A stretch of DNA of 5,276 nucleotides from an uncultured Bacteroidales bacterium (GCA_903912795.1 CAIWIS010000597.1:1-5276); one strand, 5' to 3'. Positions 1 through 5,276 are shown, counted from the stretch's first letter. Notes: generated from the sequence alone by a model not told the origin. Translations and numbers: made by a program.

Positions 1-528
1 ATTTCACCCGGAAAAATACCCGATAAAAATCACCTTGAAATAAATGATATTCGAATTAAAGTTGGATCGGTAATTACAAAATACTTGTCTGATGCAACCC
101 ATTTTGCGGCTTTTGTAGTTACTGCAGGTGAGGAGTTTGACTTGTATTTGGACCAATTCAGAGCCGAAGGCGATTTAGTTTCGGAGTTTTTGGCTTATTC
201 CATAGGTACTGAAATAGCCGAAGCGACCGTTCGTTTTGTAACGTCAAAAATCGCCGTAGAAGCCGATTTACTCGGACTCCAAATTTCACATTCGTACAGT
301 CCGGGACATTGCAGTTGGCATGTTCGTGAGCAGCAACAGTTGTTTGCACTTATGCCCGATAAACCTTGTGGTGTTGAGTTGAACGATTCGAGTTTGATGC
401 ATCCTGTCAAATCCATTAGCGGTATTATTGGGTTGGGTAATGGTTTTGAAATTACACCTCATGGTTGCGATATATGCGGTTTGAAAACATGCTTTAAGCG
501 CAAAACGGACAGAAATATAGCCGATTAA
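1..528 (+). CDS. Stand-alone B12-dependent methionine synthase activation-domain-like protein (5' end missing)
   Basis: The frame is open from the first base, so the gene is cut by the window edge; 175 residues are visible. The internal TTG at 85 is not needed as a start, because upstream codons continue in frame without a stop. Counting from the first visible codon, the sequence shows SYSPGHCSWHV (about 98-108), a CGVELNDSSLMHPVKSISG stretch (about 123-141) and a C-terminal CDICGLKTC cluster (Cys 156, 159, 164). The order SPG...(W)H..Q..LF, then a Ser/Met-Pro-x-x-S-[IV]-SG segment, matches the activation domain of cobalamin-dependent methionine synthase (MetH), which binds AdoMet during reductive remethylation of cob(II)alamin. 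Two differences from MetH stand out: the RxRPAxGYP AdoMet loop is replaced by SxSPGHC, and a Cys-x2-Cys-x4-Cys tail is added, possibly a metal or Fe-S site (inference). It probably serves a corrinoid protein such as the one at the other end of the window. It converges on recA. Confidence 0.75.
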   Translation: MSPGKIPDKNHLEINDIRIKVGSVITKYLSDATHFAAFVVTAGEEFDLYLDQFRAEGDLVSEFLAYSIGTEIAEATVRFVTSKIAVEADLLGLQISHSYSPGHCSWHVREQQQLFALMPDKPCGVELNDSSLMHPVKSISGIIGLGNGFEITPHGCDICGLKTCFKRKTDRNIAD

Positions 529-565
529 TTGAATAAATTGAGTAAGAAATTGCGTGATAGAAATA

Positions 566-611
566 AAAGAAAATGTCCGAAATTCAGTGTTGAATTTCGG
601 ACATTTTCTTT
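566..611. terminator. Bidirectional intrinsic terminator, perfect 21-bp stem
   Basis: Bases 566-586 are the exact reverse complement of 591-611, with a 4-nt GTGT loop (587-590). The outer stem is AAAGAAAAT on the left and ATTTTCTTT on the right, and the inner part carries the TCCG/CGGA core. Each strand therefore ends in a U-rich 3' arm. It lies 37 nt after the stop of the plus-strand activation-domain gene and 21 nt after the recA stop on the minus strand, so one hairpin can end both convergent transcripts. Confidence 0.85.
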
Positions 612-632
612 ATAAATAAGATATAAAAATGC

Positions 633-1655
633 TTATTTGTTTTTTATCGCATCTACAATTTTAGCTTCCAGTTCGGCAGCCAATTCAGGATTGTCTTTGA
701 TAACTGCTTTTGAAGCGTCGCGTCCTTGAGCTAGTTTGGTGTCACCGTAGCTAAACCACGAACCACTTTTCTTAATAATATTGTATTCCACACCAAGGTC
801 CAAAATTTCGCCTGTTTTCGAAATTCCTTCGCCAAACATAATATCAAATTCAGCTTTGCGGAATGGAGGTGCCACTTTATTTTTAATTACTTTTACGCGT
901 GTTTGGTTACCAACTGCATCTTCTCCGTCTTTCAACTGACCAATTTTACGAATATCCAAACGTACCGAAGCATAGAATTTCAGTGCATTACCACCTGTAG
1001 TTGTTTCGGGATTACCAAACATAACGCCAATTTTTTCGCGTAACTGATTGATAAACATACAAGTAGTGTTTGTTTTGTTGATATTGGCTGTCAGTTTACG
1101 CAATGCTTGCGACATAAGGCGTGCTTGCAAACCCATTTTCGAATCGCCCATATCGCCTTCGAGTTCGGCTTTAGGAGTCAGTGCAGCTACCGAGTCAATT
1201 ACTACCAAATCCACTGCCGATGAACGGATAAGTTGGTCGGCAATTTCCAATGCTTGTTCACCATTATCGGGTTGCGAAATAAGCAATTCGTCGATATTTA
1301 CACCCAGTTTTTCGGCATAAAAACGGTCGAAAGCATGTTCAGCATCAATAATGGCAGCTATACCACCCGCTTTTTGTGCTTCGGCAATGGCATGAATAGC
1401 CAAGGTAGTTTTACCCGACGATTCCGGACCATAAATTTCGATCACACGTCCGCGAGGATATCCACCCACACCGAGCGCCACATTAAGGCCAATTGAGCCA
1501 GTCGAAATTACGGCTATATCTTCTACTTTGTTGTCGCCCATACGCATAATGGCGCCCTTACCATGATCTTTGTCAATTTTATCCATTGCCAATTGCAATG
1601 CTTTCAGTTTTTCTAACGACGGTTTGCGTGCATCGTCGGTTGTTTTTTCAGCCAT
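633..1655 (-). CDS. recA: Recombinase RecA
   Basis: RecA forms ATP-dependent filaments on single-stranded DNA, carries out strand exchange and, where LexA exists, acts as its co-protease. The 340-residue protein is intact. Walker A GPESSGKT is at 76-83, Walker B LVVIDS at 150-155, the L1 region (EGDMGDSKMGLQARLMSQ) at 166-183, the FINQLREKIG switch at 201-210, and the L2 loop with GNPETTTGGNALKFY at 214-228. The ATG at 1655 gives the usual N-terminus (MAEKTTDD...) and sits about 40 nt below a good promoter (1702-1731). The protein ends IVDAIKNK and lacks the acidic tail of the 353-residue E. coli protein; shorter RecAs are common outside the gammaproteobacteria. It follows the amidotransferase gene on the same strand with a 94-nt gap and no hairpin, so read-through from upstream is possible. 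I see no E. coli-type (CTGT-N8-ACAG) or Bacillus-type (GAAC-N4-GTTC) LexA box upstream. Confidence 0.99.
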   Translation of the reverse strand: MAEKTTDDARKPSLEKLKALQLAMDKIDKDHGKGAIMRMGDNKVEDIAVISTGSIGLNVALGVGGYPRGRVIEIYGPESSGKTTLAIHAIAEAQKAGGIAAIIDAEHAFDRFYAEKLGVNIDELLISQPDNGEQALEIADQLIRSSAVDLVVIDSVAALTPKAELEGDMGDSKMGLQARLMSQALRKLTANINKTNTTCMFINQLREKIGVMFGNPETTTGGNALKFYASVRLDIRKIGQLKDGEDAVGNQTRVKVIKNKVAPPFRKAEFDIMFGEGISKTGEILDLGVEYNIIKKSGSWFSYGDTKLAQGRDASKAVIKDNPELAAELEAKIVDAIKNK

Positions 1656-1701
1656 AGTTATATTTATTTTTGTTTTAAATTTATATGTTTTTTCAGTTGT
1701 G

Positions 1702-1731
1702 CAAAGTTAGAATAATTTTGTTCACAGCCAA
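1702..1731 (-). promoter_or_regulatory. Bacteroidota-type promoter of recA
   Basis: Read on the minus strand, TTG (1729-1731) is followed by exactly 19 nt and then TAACTTTG (1702-1709), a full match to the Bacteroidota primary sigma-factor pattern of -33 TTG and -7 TAnnTTTG. Transcription would start near 1695, giving a leader of about 40 nt before the recA ATG at 1655. The -33 element begins about 19 nt after the stop of the upstream amidotransferase gene. Confidence 0.75.
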
Positions 1732-1749
1732 TATTTTCGACTATAATTT

Positions 1750-2460
1750 TCAGTGCATTGTTGAAAACTTATCCAACATTTTAAACAATAGCACGTTCAT
1801 CTCCGAATAATCATTTTCCAATAATTGCTTTTGTGTTTGAATATAAGGTTTTCCGGCAAATTTCACTAATTCATCGCTGCAGTTTTCTATCATTCCGGCA
1901 ATGGCATCAGTAGTAAATTCCAAATGACATTGAAATCCATAAACCCTTGGTAAATAGTGCACTATTTGCCGAGGACAACCCTCGCTCGTTGCCAATATTT
2001 CACATTCCGGAGTCAAGCCGGGCATATCACCATGCCAATGACCAACTTCAATAATTTCGGATAATAGCGATGTCAATGGGTCACGCATCCCTGCATTTGT
2101 CAACTTAATTGCGTATTTTCCAATTTCCCGATTAGGGCTATGCTCTACTTTTGCACCTAAAGCTTCACCAATAAGTTGCGCACCAAGGCAAATACCAAGT
2201 ACTTTTTTATTGGCTTCAATGGCCTTTTTAATAAATGCAATTTCGGCTTTTCCATCAAAATAAGGACACTCGTCTATAGTAGTTGAAGGCGATTGTGGTC
2301 CGCCCAAAATTAGCAGAAAATCAATTGAATCAATGCTTTCAGGCAGTTTATCGAAAGCATAAAAGCGAGTATAAGTAGCCTTATGTCCGCAAATTTTTAT
2401 CCAACTTTCAACAGCAGCTGGCGATTCAAAATGTTCGTGTTGTAAAATATGTATGTTCAT
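1750..2460 (-). CDS. Class I glutamine amidotransferase-like protein (GMP-synthase-type GATase1)
   Basis: The 236-residue protein has a complete glutamine amidotransferase class I triad: nucleophile Cys91 in GICLGAQ (89-95), and His179 and Glu181 in FQCHLEF (176-182). The LILGGPQSP segment (50-58) forms the usual oxyanion strand and loop, and VGHWHGDMPGL (139-149) is typical of the stand-alone, GMP-synthase-like GATase1 family. Such proteins release ammonia from glutamine or act on gamma-glutamyl compounds; no synthetase domain is attached and the substrate cannot be read from the sequence. The start was set at the ATG at 2460, where the conserved MNIHILQHE begins; a GTG at 2487 would only add nine unconserved residues. 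The gene begins 36 nt after the radC stop, with no terminator or clear promoter between, so it is probably the third gene of the Fic-radC operon. Other family members with peptidase-like roles cannot be excluded. Confidence 0.85.
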   Translation of the reverse strand: MNIHILQHEHFESPAAVESWIKICGHKATYTRFYAFDKLPESIDSIDFLLILGGPQSPSTTIDECPYFDGKAEIAFIKKAIEANKKVLGICLGAQLIGEALGAKVEHSPNREIGKYAIKLTNAGMRDPLTSLLSEIIEVGHWHGDMPGLTPECEILATSEGCPRQIVHYLPRVYGFQCHLEFTTDAIAGMIENCSDELVKFAGKPYIQTQKQLLENDYSEMNVLLFKMLDKFSTMH

Positions 2461-2496
2461 TATTTTAATGTATTTGCAGATTATCACATCACCACA

Positions 2497-3201
2497 TTAA
2501 ATCCTTCCTTCGTCGGCAAAGCTGTAAAACCGACCTTGTGCTACAATAATATGATCGAGAAGTCTGATACCAATGGCATCGCAACCTTCTTTTACCCTGC
2601 GGGTTATTTTTACATCCTCGTCGCTCGGATGCAATTGCCCCGACGGGTGATTGTGCGCTACCGCTACTCCCATGGCCGATTTTTCCAACGCCAATCGTAA
2701 AATAGCAGGCAAATCAACCACCGTTTGATTTTGACTTCCTTTGGTTATACGCCTTGATTCCATTACTTTGTTGGCTCCATCAAGCAACGCTACCCAAAAT
2801 TCTTCGTGAAGCAAATCTTGTAAGTTAGGCTCAAAAAGTTCAAACAAATCTTCGCTGCGTGTAATTTTCTTTCGTTGCAAAACATCACTCGTTTTCCGAC
2901 GTTTACCCAGCTCAAGCGCCGCCATAATAGTAATTGCTTTTGCTTCGCCTATGCCTTTGAACCGTTTGCATAAATCCGAGATCGAAAGTCGTGCCAATTC
3001 GTTAATATTATCGCCACATTCGCGCATAATTCGTCGGGAAAGTTCAACGGCTGATTCATCTCTATTTCCGGATCCTATCAGAATTGCCAATAATTCAGCA
3101 TCCGATAAGCTGTTTGCTCCTTTGTGAGCCATTTTCTCGCGTGGGCGATCGTCTTCGCTCCACTCACGTATAGTTAATCGTTTGTCGTCGGTTGTCATCA
3201 T
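2497..3201 (-). CDS. radC: RadC family JAMM/MPN+ protein (UPF0758)
   Basis: The 234-residue protein has the normal RadC layout. The N-terminal REWSEDDRPREKM and LSDAELLAILIGSG motifs (13-45) lead into a helix-hairpin-helix DNA-binding segment around RFKGIGEAKAITIMAALELGKR (80-101), followed by a JAMM/MPN+ metalloprotease-like domain. The zinc motif is complete: His183 and His185 in AHNHPSG, Ser193 and Asp196 (HxH-x7-S-x2-D), with Glu133 or Glu134 in HEEFW as the likely catalytic acid. Despite its name, a role of RadC in radiation resistance or recombination has not held up in E. coli, and the enzymatic function of the family is unsettled. The ATG lies one nucleotide after the stop of the Fic gene, implying tight translational coupling. 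A second ATG at 3198 would remove only one residue. Confidence 0.95.
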   Translation of the reverse strand: MMTTDDKRLTIREWSEDDRPREKMAHKGANSLSDAELLAILIGSGNRDESAVELSRRIMRECGDNINELARLSISDLCKRFKGIGEAKAITIMAALELGKRRKTSDVLQRKKITRSEDLFELFEPNLQDLLHEEFWVALLDGANKVMESRRITKGSQNQTVVDLPAILRLALEKSAMGVAVAHNHPSGQLHPSDEDVKITRRVKEGCDAIGIRLLDHIIVAQGRFYSFADEGRI

Positions 3202-3202
3202 T

Positions 3203-4075
3203 TTAATTCTCTTCGTAATAATACGAGTAATCTATTCCTTTCATAAACATTTCGCGGCTGTTTATTTCATCAGTTAAGGCATTTTTCAGCAAGTTTTTTA
3301 TCATTGTGCTGTTTACCGAACTTAAAACCATCGCGTTCATATACTCTGTTTTGCCTATTTTACTCCAATCTACACATTTTTTCAAGCGCTTTTTCAAAAT
3401 CAAATCAAGCCAGATTCGAGTACTTCGTCCATTTCCTTCCATAAACGGATGCGCAATGTTCATCTCCACATATTTGTCAACAATCTCATCAAAAGTATTT
3501 TCGGGCATCTCTTCTATTTGTTTTAATGTGCCGCCCAAAAAATGTGAAACTGCAAATTGAAAACCGCCTTTCGAAATATTTTTTTGCCTTATTTGACCGG
3601 CAAAATTGTATAATCCACCAAACAGATACCCGTGAATTTGCTGTAATCCTACGGCTGTGCCTACTTCTATGCTATCGATAAAAGAGCTTTCGAAGAGTGC
3701 ATAAGCTTTCGTTTTGCTTTTACCATCGATACTTTCGTCGCTAAAAGTAAACCATTCTATAAAACGGTTCGCCTTTTTTCCAGGAAACTCTTTACCCAGT
3801 GCAACAATTCCTTTGTAATCGAGCATATCCGACAAACGCTTTTTACCGTCGGGTGCTTGAAATTTCAACTGGGTAGTGGTACTAACCACTTCACTGTTTT
3901 CTTTTTTGAGTTTGGCTTTCAGATATTTCCAATAGTTTCGGGTTTTGCTGTAGTCGTCCTGATTGGTTAGCACGGCTACAATGTCCAAAACGGAAAACCA
4001 CCATTTTGCATTTTCATCGTCCCATACTGCCCGTACTTCGCGGTCATCAAAAAAACGGATTGAAATCTTATTCAT
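3203..4075 (-). CDS. Bro-N/Fic fusion: class III-like Fic adenylyltransferase
   Basis: The 290-residue protein has two parts. Residues 1 to about 110 resemble the Bro-N/phage-antirepressor N-terminal domain: a KISIRFFDDREVRAVWDD start, WWFSVLDIVAVLT (25-37), YWKYLKAKLKKE (48-59), then TTTQLK and DGKKR. Residues from about 113 on are a Fic domain. HPFMEGNGR at 209-217 is the full HPFxxGNGR motif, with catalytic His209 and an Arg217 that binds phosphate. GLQQIHGYLFGGLYNFAGQIR (143-163) and KGGFQF (169-174) match the region around the target-binding flap. Fic enzymes of this type transfer AMP from ATP to protein side chains. The tail SYYYEE (284-289) fits the C-terminal inhibitory helix ([S/T]xxxE[G/N]) of class III Fic proteins such as Neisseria meningitidis NmFic, which is reported to modify DNA gyrase. 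Here Glu288 is kept but the next residue is Glu, not Gly/Asn. It is the first gene of an operon with radC. The target in this organism is unknown. Confidence 0.9.
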   Translation of the reverse strand: MNKISIRFFDDREVRAVWDDENAKWWFSVLDIVAVLTNQDDYSKTRNYWKYLKAKLKKENSEVVSTTTQLKFQAPDGKKRLSDMLDYKGIVALGKEFPGKKANRFIEWFTFSDESIDGKSKTKAYALFESSFIDSIEVGTAVGLQQIHGYLFGGLYNFAGQIRQKNISKGGFQFAVSHFLGGTLKQIEEMPENTFDEIVDKYVEMNIAHPFMEGNGRSTRIWLDLILKKRLKKCVDWSKIGKTEYMNAMVLSSVNSTMIKNLLKNALTDEINSREMFMKGIDYSYYYEEN

Positions 4076-4133
4076 GCTGCTTAGTGAGTAAACAAATTAT
4101 TATAGCTTTAAATCAAAATAGAATTTCGAGACA

Positions 4134-4164
4134 CAAAAATACATATTTATTTTCTGTTTATCAA
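4134..4164 (-). promoter_or_regulatory. Bacteroidota-type promoter of the Fic-radC operon
   Basis: On the minus strand TTG (4162-4164) is followed by 20 nt and then TATTTTTG (4134-4141), matching -33 TTG / -7 TAnnTTTG. Transcription would start near 4127, about 50 nt before the Fic ATG at 4075. The surrounding sequence is very AT-rich, so a chance match is more likely here than at the recA site, but its position and spacing agree with the other two promoters in the window. Confidence 0.6.
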
Positions 4165-4198
4165 TAAAAAAAATTAAAAAAAGTGGGAAGCAAAAGAT

Positions 4199-4238
4199 AC
4201 CCCACAACCGTGCAATTCTTCCTGCTTGGTTGTGGGGT
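4199..4238 (-). terminator. GC-rich hairpin, probable terminator of the corrinoid transcript
   Basis: ACCCCACAACC (4199-4209) pairs perfectly with GGTTGTGGGGT (4228-4238), an 11-bp stem with an 18-nt loop. Read on the minus strand it is followed by a T-rich stretch containing runs of seven and eight T's (about 4166-4182), though these start some 15 nt after the stem rather than directly. It lies about 240 nt downstream of the corrinoid gene stop and just above the promoter of the Fic operon, where a terminator would separate the two transcription units. Confidence 0.55.
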
Positions 4239-4250
4239 GAAATTATTAAA

Positions 4251-4476
4251 CTAAAAAATAACTGTTAAACTAAACCCGAATACTGTTTAAACGGAGCTTG
4301 AACAGTATTTAATGTTTCACTTGGTCCTATTGGCGGAGATAATTTCAATGCTAATGAAATTTCGTTATTATTTTTATAGAGAGCAAATCCGCAAAACGAT
4401 GTCGGGTAAACTGACCGGTACTGAAAATTATTTTATTGTTGACAGTATACTGCAGCGCAAGTGTTATATTCTCAAA
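4251..4476 (-). pseudogene. Possible decayed gene 3' end, frame-shifted, outer-membrane-protein-like
   Basis: Directly after the corrinoid stop, the minus strand reads coding-like peptides in three successive frames and has no start codon that would make an intact gene. The first frame (4476-4351) gives NITLALQYTVNNKIIFSTG. A second frame (4432-4265) gives SVYPTSFCGFALYKNNN and EISLALKLSPPIGPSETL. A third (4286-4251) gives TVFGFSLTVIF and a stop. Alternating strand-turn-strand patterns and the terminal Phe resemble the C-terminus of Bacteroidota beta-barrel proteins. The hairpin at 4199-4238 follows 12 nt after the last stop, as expected for the end of a gene. The frames overlap, so at most one is real at any point, and I do not recognise a named family. 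Spurious open frames in AT-rich spacer DNA, or sequencing indels in a live gene, are alternatives. Confidence 0.3.
4279..4309. repeat. Inverted repeat in the spacer, 12-bp stem with one G-U
   Basis: AATACTGTTTAA (4279-4290) pairs with TTGAACAGTATT (4298-4309) around a 7-nt loop; the inner position 4288/4300 is a G-U wobble in one strand sense. ACTGTT also occurs at 4261-4266, and a perfect palindrome CAGTATACTG lies at 4443-4452. The hairpin could be a second weak terminator or an operator-like site; no T-run follows directly on either strand. Confidence 0.35.
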
Positions 4477-5142
4477 CTATTCATACTTATTTAGGTATTC
4501 TACTACACCTTGAGGATCGGGTGCATAAAAATCAGCACCAATTTTTTTGCAGAATTCGTTGTTAACAGGTGCTCCTCCAATGAGTACTTTTGCATTAGGT
4601 AGTTTATTTTTAATTTCGGCAACTATTTCGGCCATATTTACCATTGTAGTTGTAAGTAGAGCAGATAATGCAACTACTGCTTTTGGGTTGGTTTTCAAAG
4701 CTTCCATGTAACGCGCAGCATCAACATCTACACCTAAATCAATTACCGACCAACCAGATCCTTCCACCATCATAGCCACCAGATTTTTCCCGATATCATG
4801 CAAGTCACCTTTTACCGTTCCAATAATAAAGGTTCCTTTTGTTTGAATTTCGCCCGAAGCAAAAAATGGTTTTAGTTGAAGCATGGCTGCCCCCATTGCT
4901 CTTGCAGACATAAGCATTTGAGGAACAAAAATCTTATTTTCAGTAAATTTTTTACCGACTCTATCCATTGCCGGAATCAATGCATTTTCAAGGATATCTT
5001 TTGGACTAATACCTTCTTCAATTGCTCTTATGGTAAGTTCCAATGCACCATCCTGCCCTTTTAATTGTGGTGGAAAAGGTGATTTTTGATCCACCTTTCC
5101 TAATTCTACTACTTCAAGTAGTGTTTCTAATAACTCATTCAT
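4477..5142 (-). CDS. Corrinoid (B12-binding) protein, MtbC/MetH-type two-domain
   Basis: The 221-residue protein is a cobalamin carrier for methyl transfer. Residues about 1-90 form the helical cap domain (Met_synt_B12 type: AIEEGISPKDILENALIPAMDRVG, then FVPQMLMSARAM). Residues about 100-221 form the Rossmann-like B12-binding domain. The cobalt-ligand motif DxHxxG is present as D113-L-H115-D-I-G118 within GTVKGDLHDIGKN, with His115 as the lower axial ligand. The downstream S160-A-L162 and IGGAPV (188-193) are the further nucleotide-tail contacts of the family. Such proteins (MtbC, MtaC, MttC, the MetH core) take a methyl group from a substrate-specific methyltransferase and pass it to tetrahydrofolate, CoM or homocysteine. 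No partner methyltransferase is in the window, so the methyl donor cannot be named. The ATG at 5142 lies about 45 nt below a promoter-like site. The activation-domain protein at 1-528 is a plausible reactivation partner. Confidence 0.93.
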   Translation of the reverse strand: MNELLETLLEVVELGKVDQKSPFPPQLKGQDGALELTIRAIEEGISPKDILENALIPAMDRVGKKFTENKIFVPQMLMSARAMGAAMLQLKPFFASGEIQTKGTFIIGTVKGDLHDIGKNLVAMMVEGSGWSVIDLGVDVDAARYMEALKTNPKAVVALSALLTTTMVNMAEIVAEIKNKLPNAKVLIGGAPVNNEFCKKIGADFYAPDPQGVVEYLNKYE

Positions 5143-5193
5143 ATGTAATTTATTTTTTAATTTATATTAGTAGACTCATTAAATTTAACATAG

Positions 5194-5224
5194 CAAAAAC
5201 ATATTGAAAAATGACCATTTCAAA
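5194..5224 (-). promoter_or_regulatory. Bacteroidota-type promoter of the corrinoid gene
   Basis: On the minus strand TTTG (5221-5224) is followed by 19 nt and then TGTTTTTG (5194-5201), one mismatch from TAnnTTTG. The -7 element is 51 nt upstream of the corrinoid ATG, close to the 46 and 58 nt seen for recA and the Fic gene. I saw no riboswitch-like structure in the roughly 45-nt leader, and the rest of 5143-5276 holds nothing else I can support. Confidence 0.5.
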
Positions 5225-5276
5225 TAATCATTTTACATGTGTTTATAATTTATTTTTTAGTTGTCACATGGAACTC

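Noticed and set aside
85..87. TTG as start of the activation-domain gene
   Set aside because: The frame stays open to base 1 with sensible protein sequence, and the family's N-terminal part would otherwise be missing, so the gene is more likely cut by the window edge.
195..416. Minus-strand open frames opposite the activation-domain gene
   Set aside because: They are antisense to a recognisable conserved protein, with no promoter and no motif.
1048..1496. Two plus-strand open frames (1048-1320, 1233-1496) inside recA
   Set aside because: They lie entirely within the well-supported recA gene on the other strand and show no protein features of their own.
2461..2487. GTG at 2487 as start of the amidotransferase gene
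   Set aside because: The nine extra residues (start MIICKYIKI) are not typical of the family, whereas the ATG at 2460 begins directly with the first beta strand.
2449..2700. Plus-strand open frame across the radC 3' end
   Set aside because: It is a mirror of the conserved JAMM domain coding sequence, with no independent evidence.
4302..4379. Short plus-strand reading TVFNVSLGPIGGDNF... ending at 4377-4379
   Set aside because: The composition looks coding-like but there is no start, and a near-palindrome (around GAAATTTC) makes both strands read NEISL. It competes with the minus-strand remnant, and I could not decide firmly between them.
4312..4494. Plus-strand open frame of 60 codons starting MFHLVLLAEI
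   Set aside because: It overlaps the 3' end of the corrinoid gene by 18 nt on the opposite strand, has no promoter-like site, and resembles no family I know. The minus strand over the same bases reads more like protein.
5211..5276. Plus-strand frame from ATG 5211 open to the window end
   Set aside because: It has only 22 codons, no promoter-like site and no recognisable motif, and it overlaps the corrinoid promoter. A divergent gene just outside the window remains possible.

Overview
The window most likely comes from a member of the Bacteroidota. Three things point that way. Promoter-like sites of the -33 TTG/TTTG, about 19-20 nt, -7 TAnnTTTG type stand in front of recA, the Fic gene and the corrinoid gene. 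The gene starts I inspected show no clear Shine-Dalgarno sequence. The protein sequences (RecA, the Bro-N type domain, the stand-alone MetH-activation-like protein) have a Bacteroidota flavour. The DNA is AT-rich. I see no genus-level marker, and no rRNA, tRNA, CRISPR array or insertion sequence.

Layout. 1-528 (+): the 3' part of a gene for a stand-alone protein resembling the cobalamin-dependent methionine synthase activation domain; its 5' end lies outside the window. 566-611: a perfect 21-bp hairpin between two convergent genes, probably a two-way terminator. 633-4075 (-): four genes on one strand. In transcription order these are a Bro-N/Fic fusion protein, radC (1 nt after the Fic stop), a class I glutamine amidotransferase-like protein (36 nt after the radC stop) and recA (with its own promoter). 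4076-4476: about 400 nt without an intact gene, holding the promoter of the Fic operon, two hairpins and a probable minus-strand gene remnant that changes frame. 4477-5142 (-): a two-domain corrinoid (B12-binding) protein with its own promoter. 5143-5276: upstream region running off the window.

How the genes relate. The corrinoid protein and the activation-domain protein at the two ends belong to the same biochemistry, cobalamin-dependent methyl transfer and reductive reactivation of the cobalt. They are convergent and separated by the DNA-maintenance block, so they are not one operon here. In the middle block, recA and radC are DNA recombination/maintenance genes. The Fic protein closely resembles the class III, self-inhibited type known from Neisseria, whose reported target is DNA gyrase. 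Co-transcription of such an enzyme with radC, and possibly recA, is the most interesting arrangement in the window. Its functional meaning is inference only.
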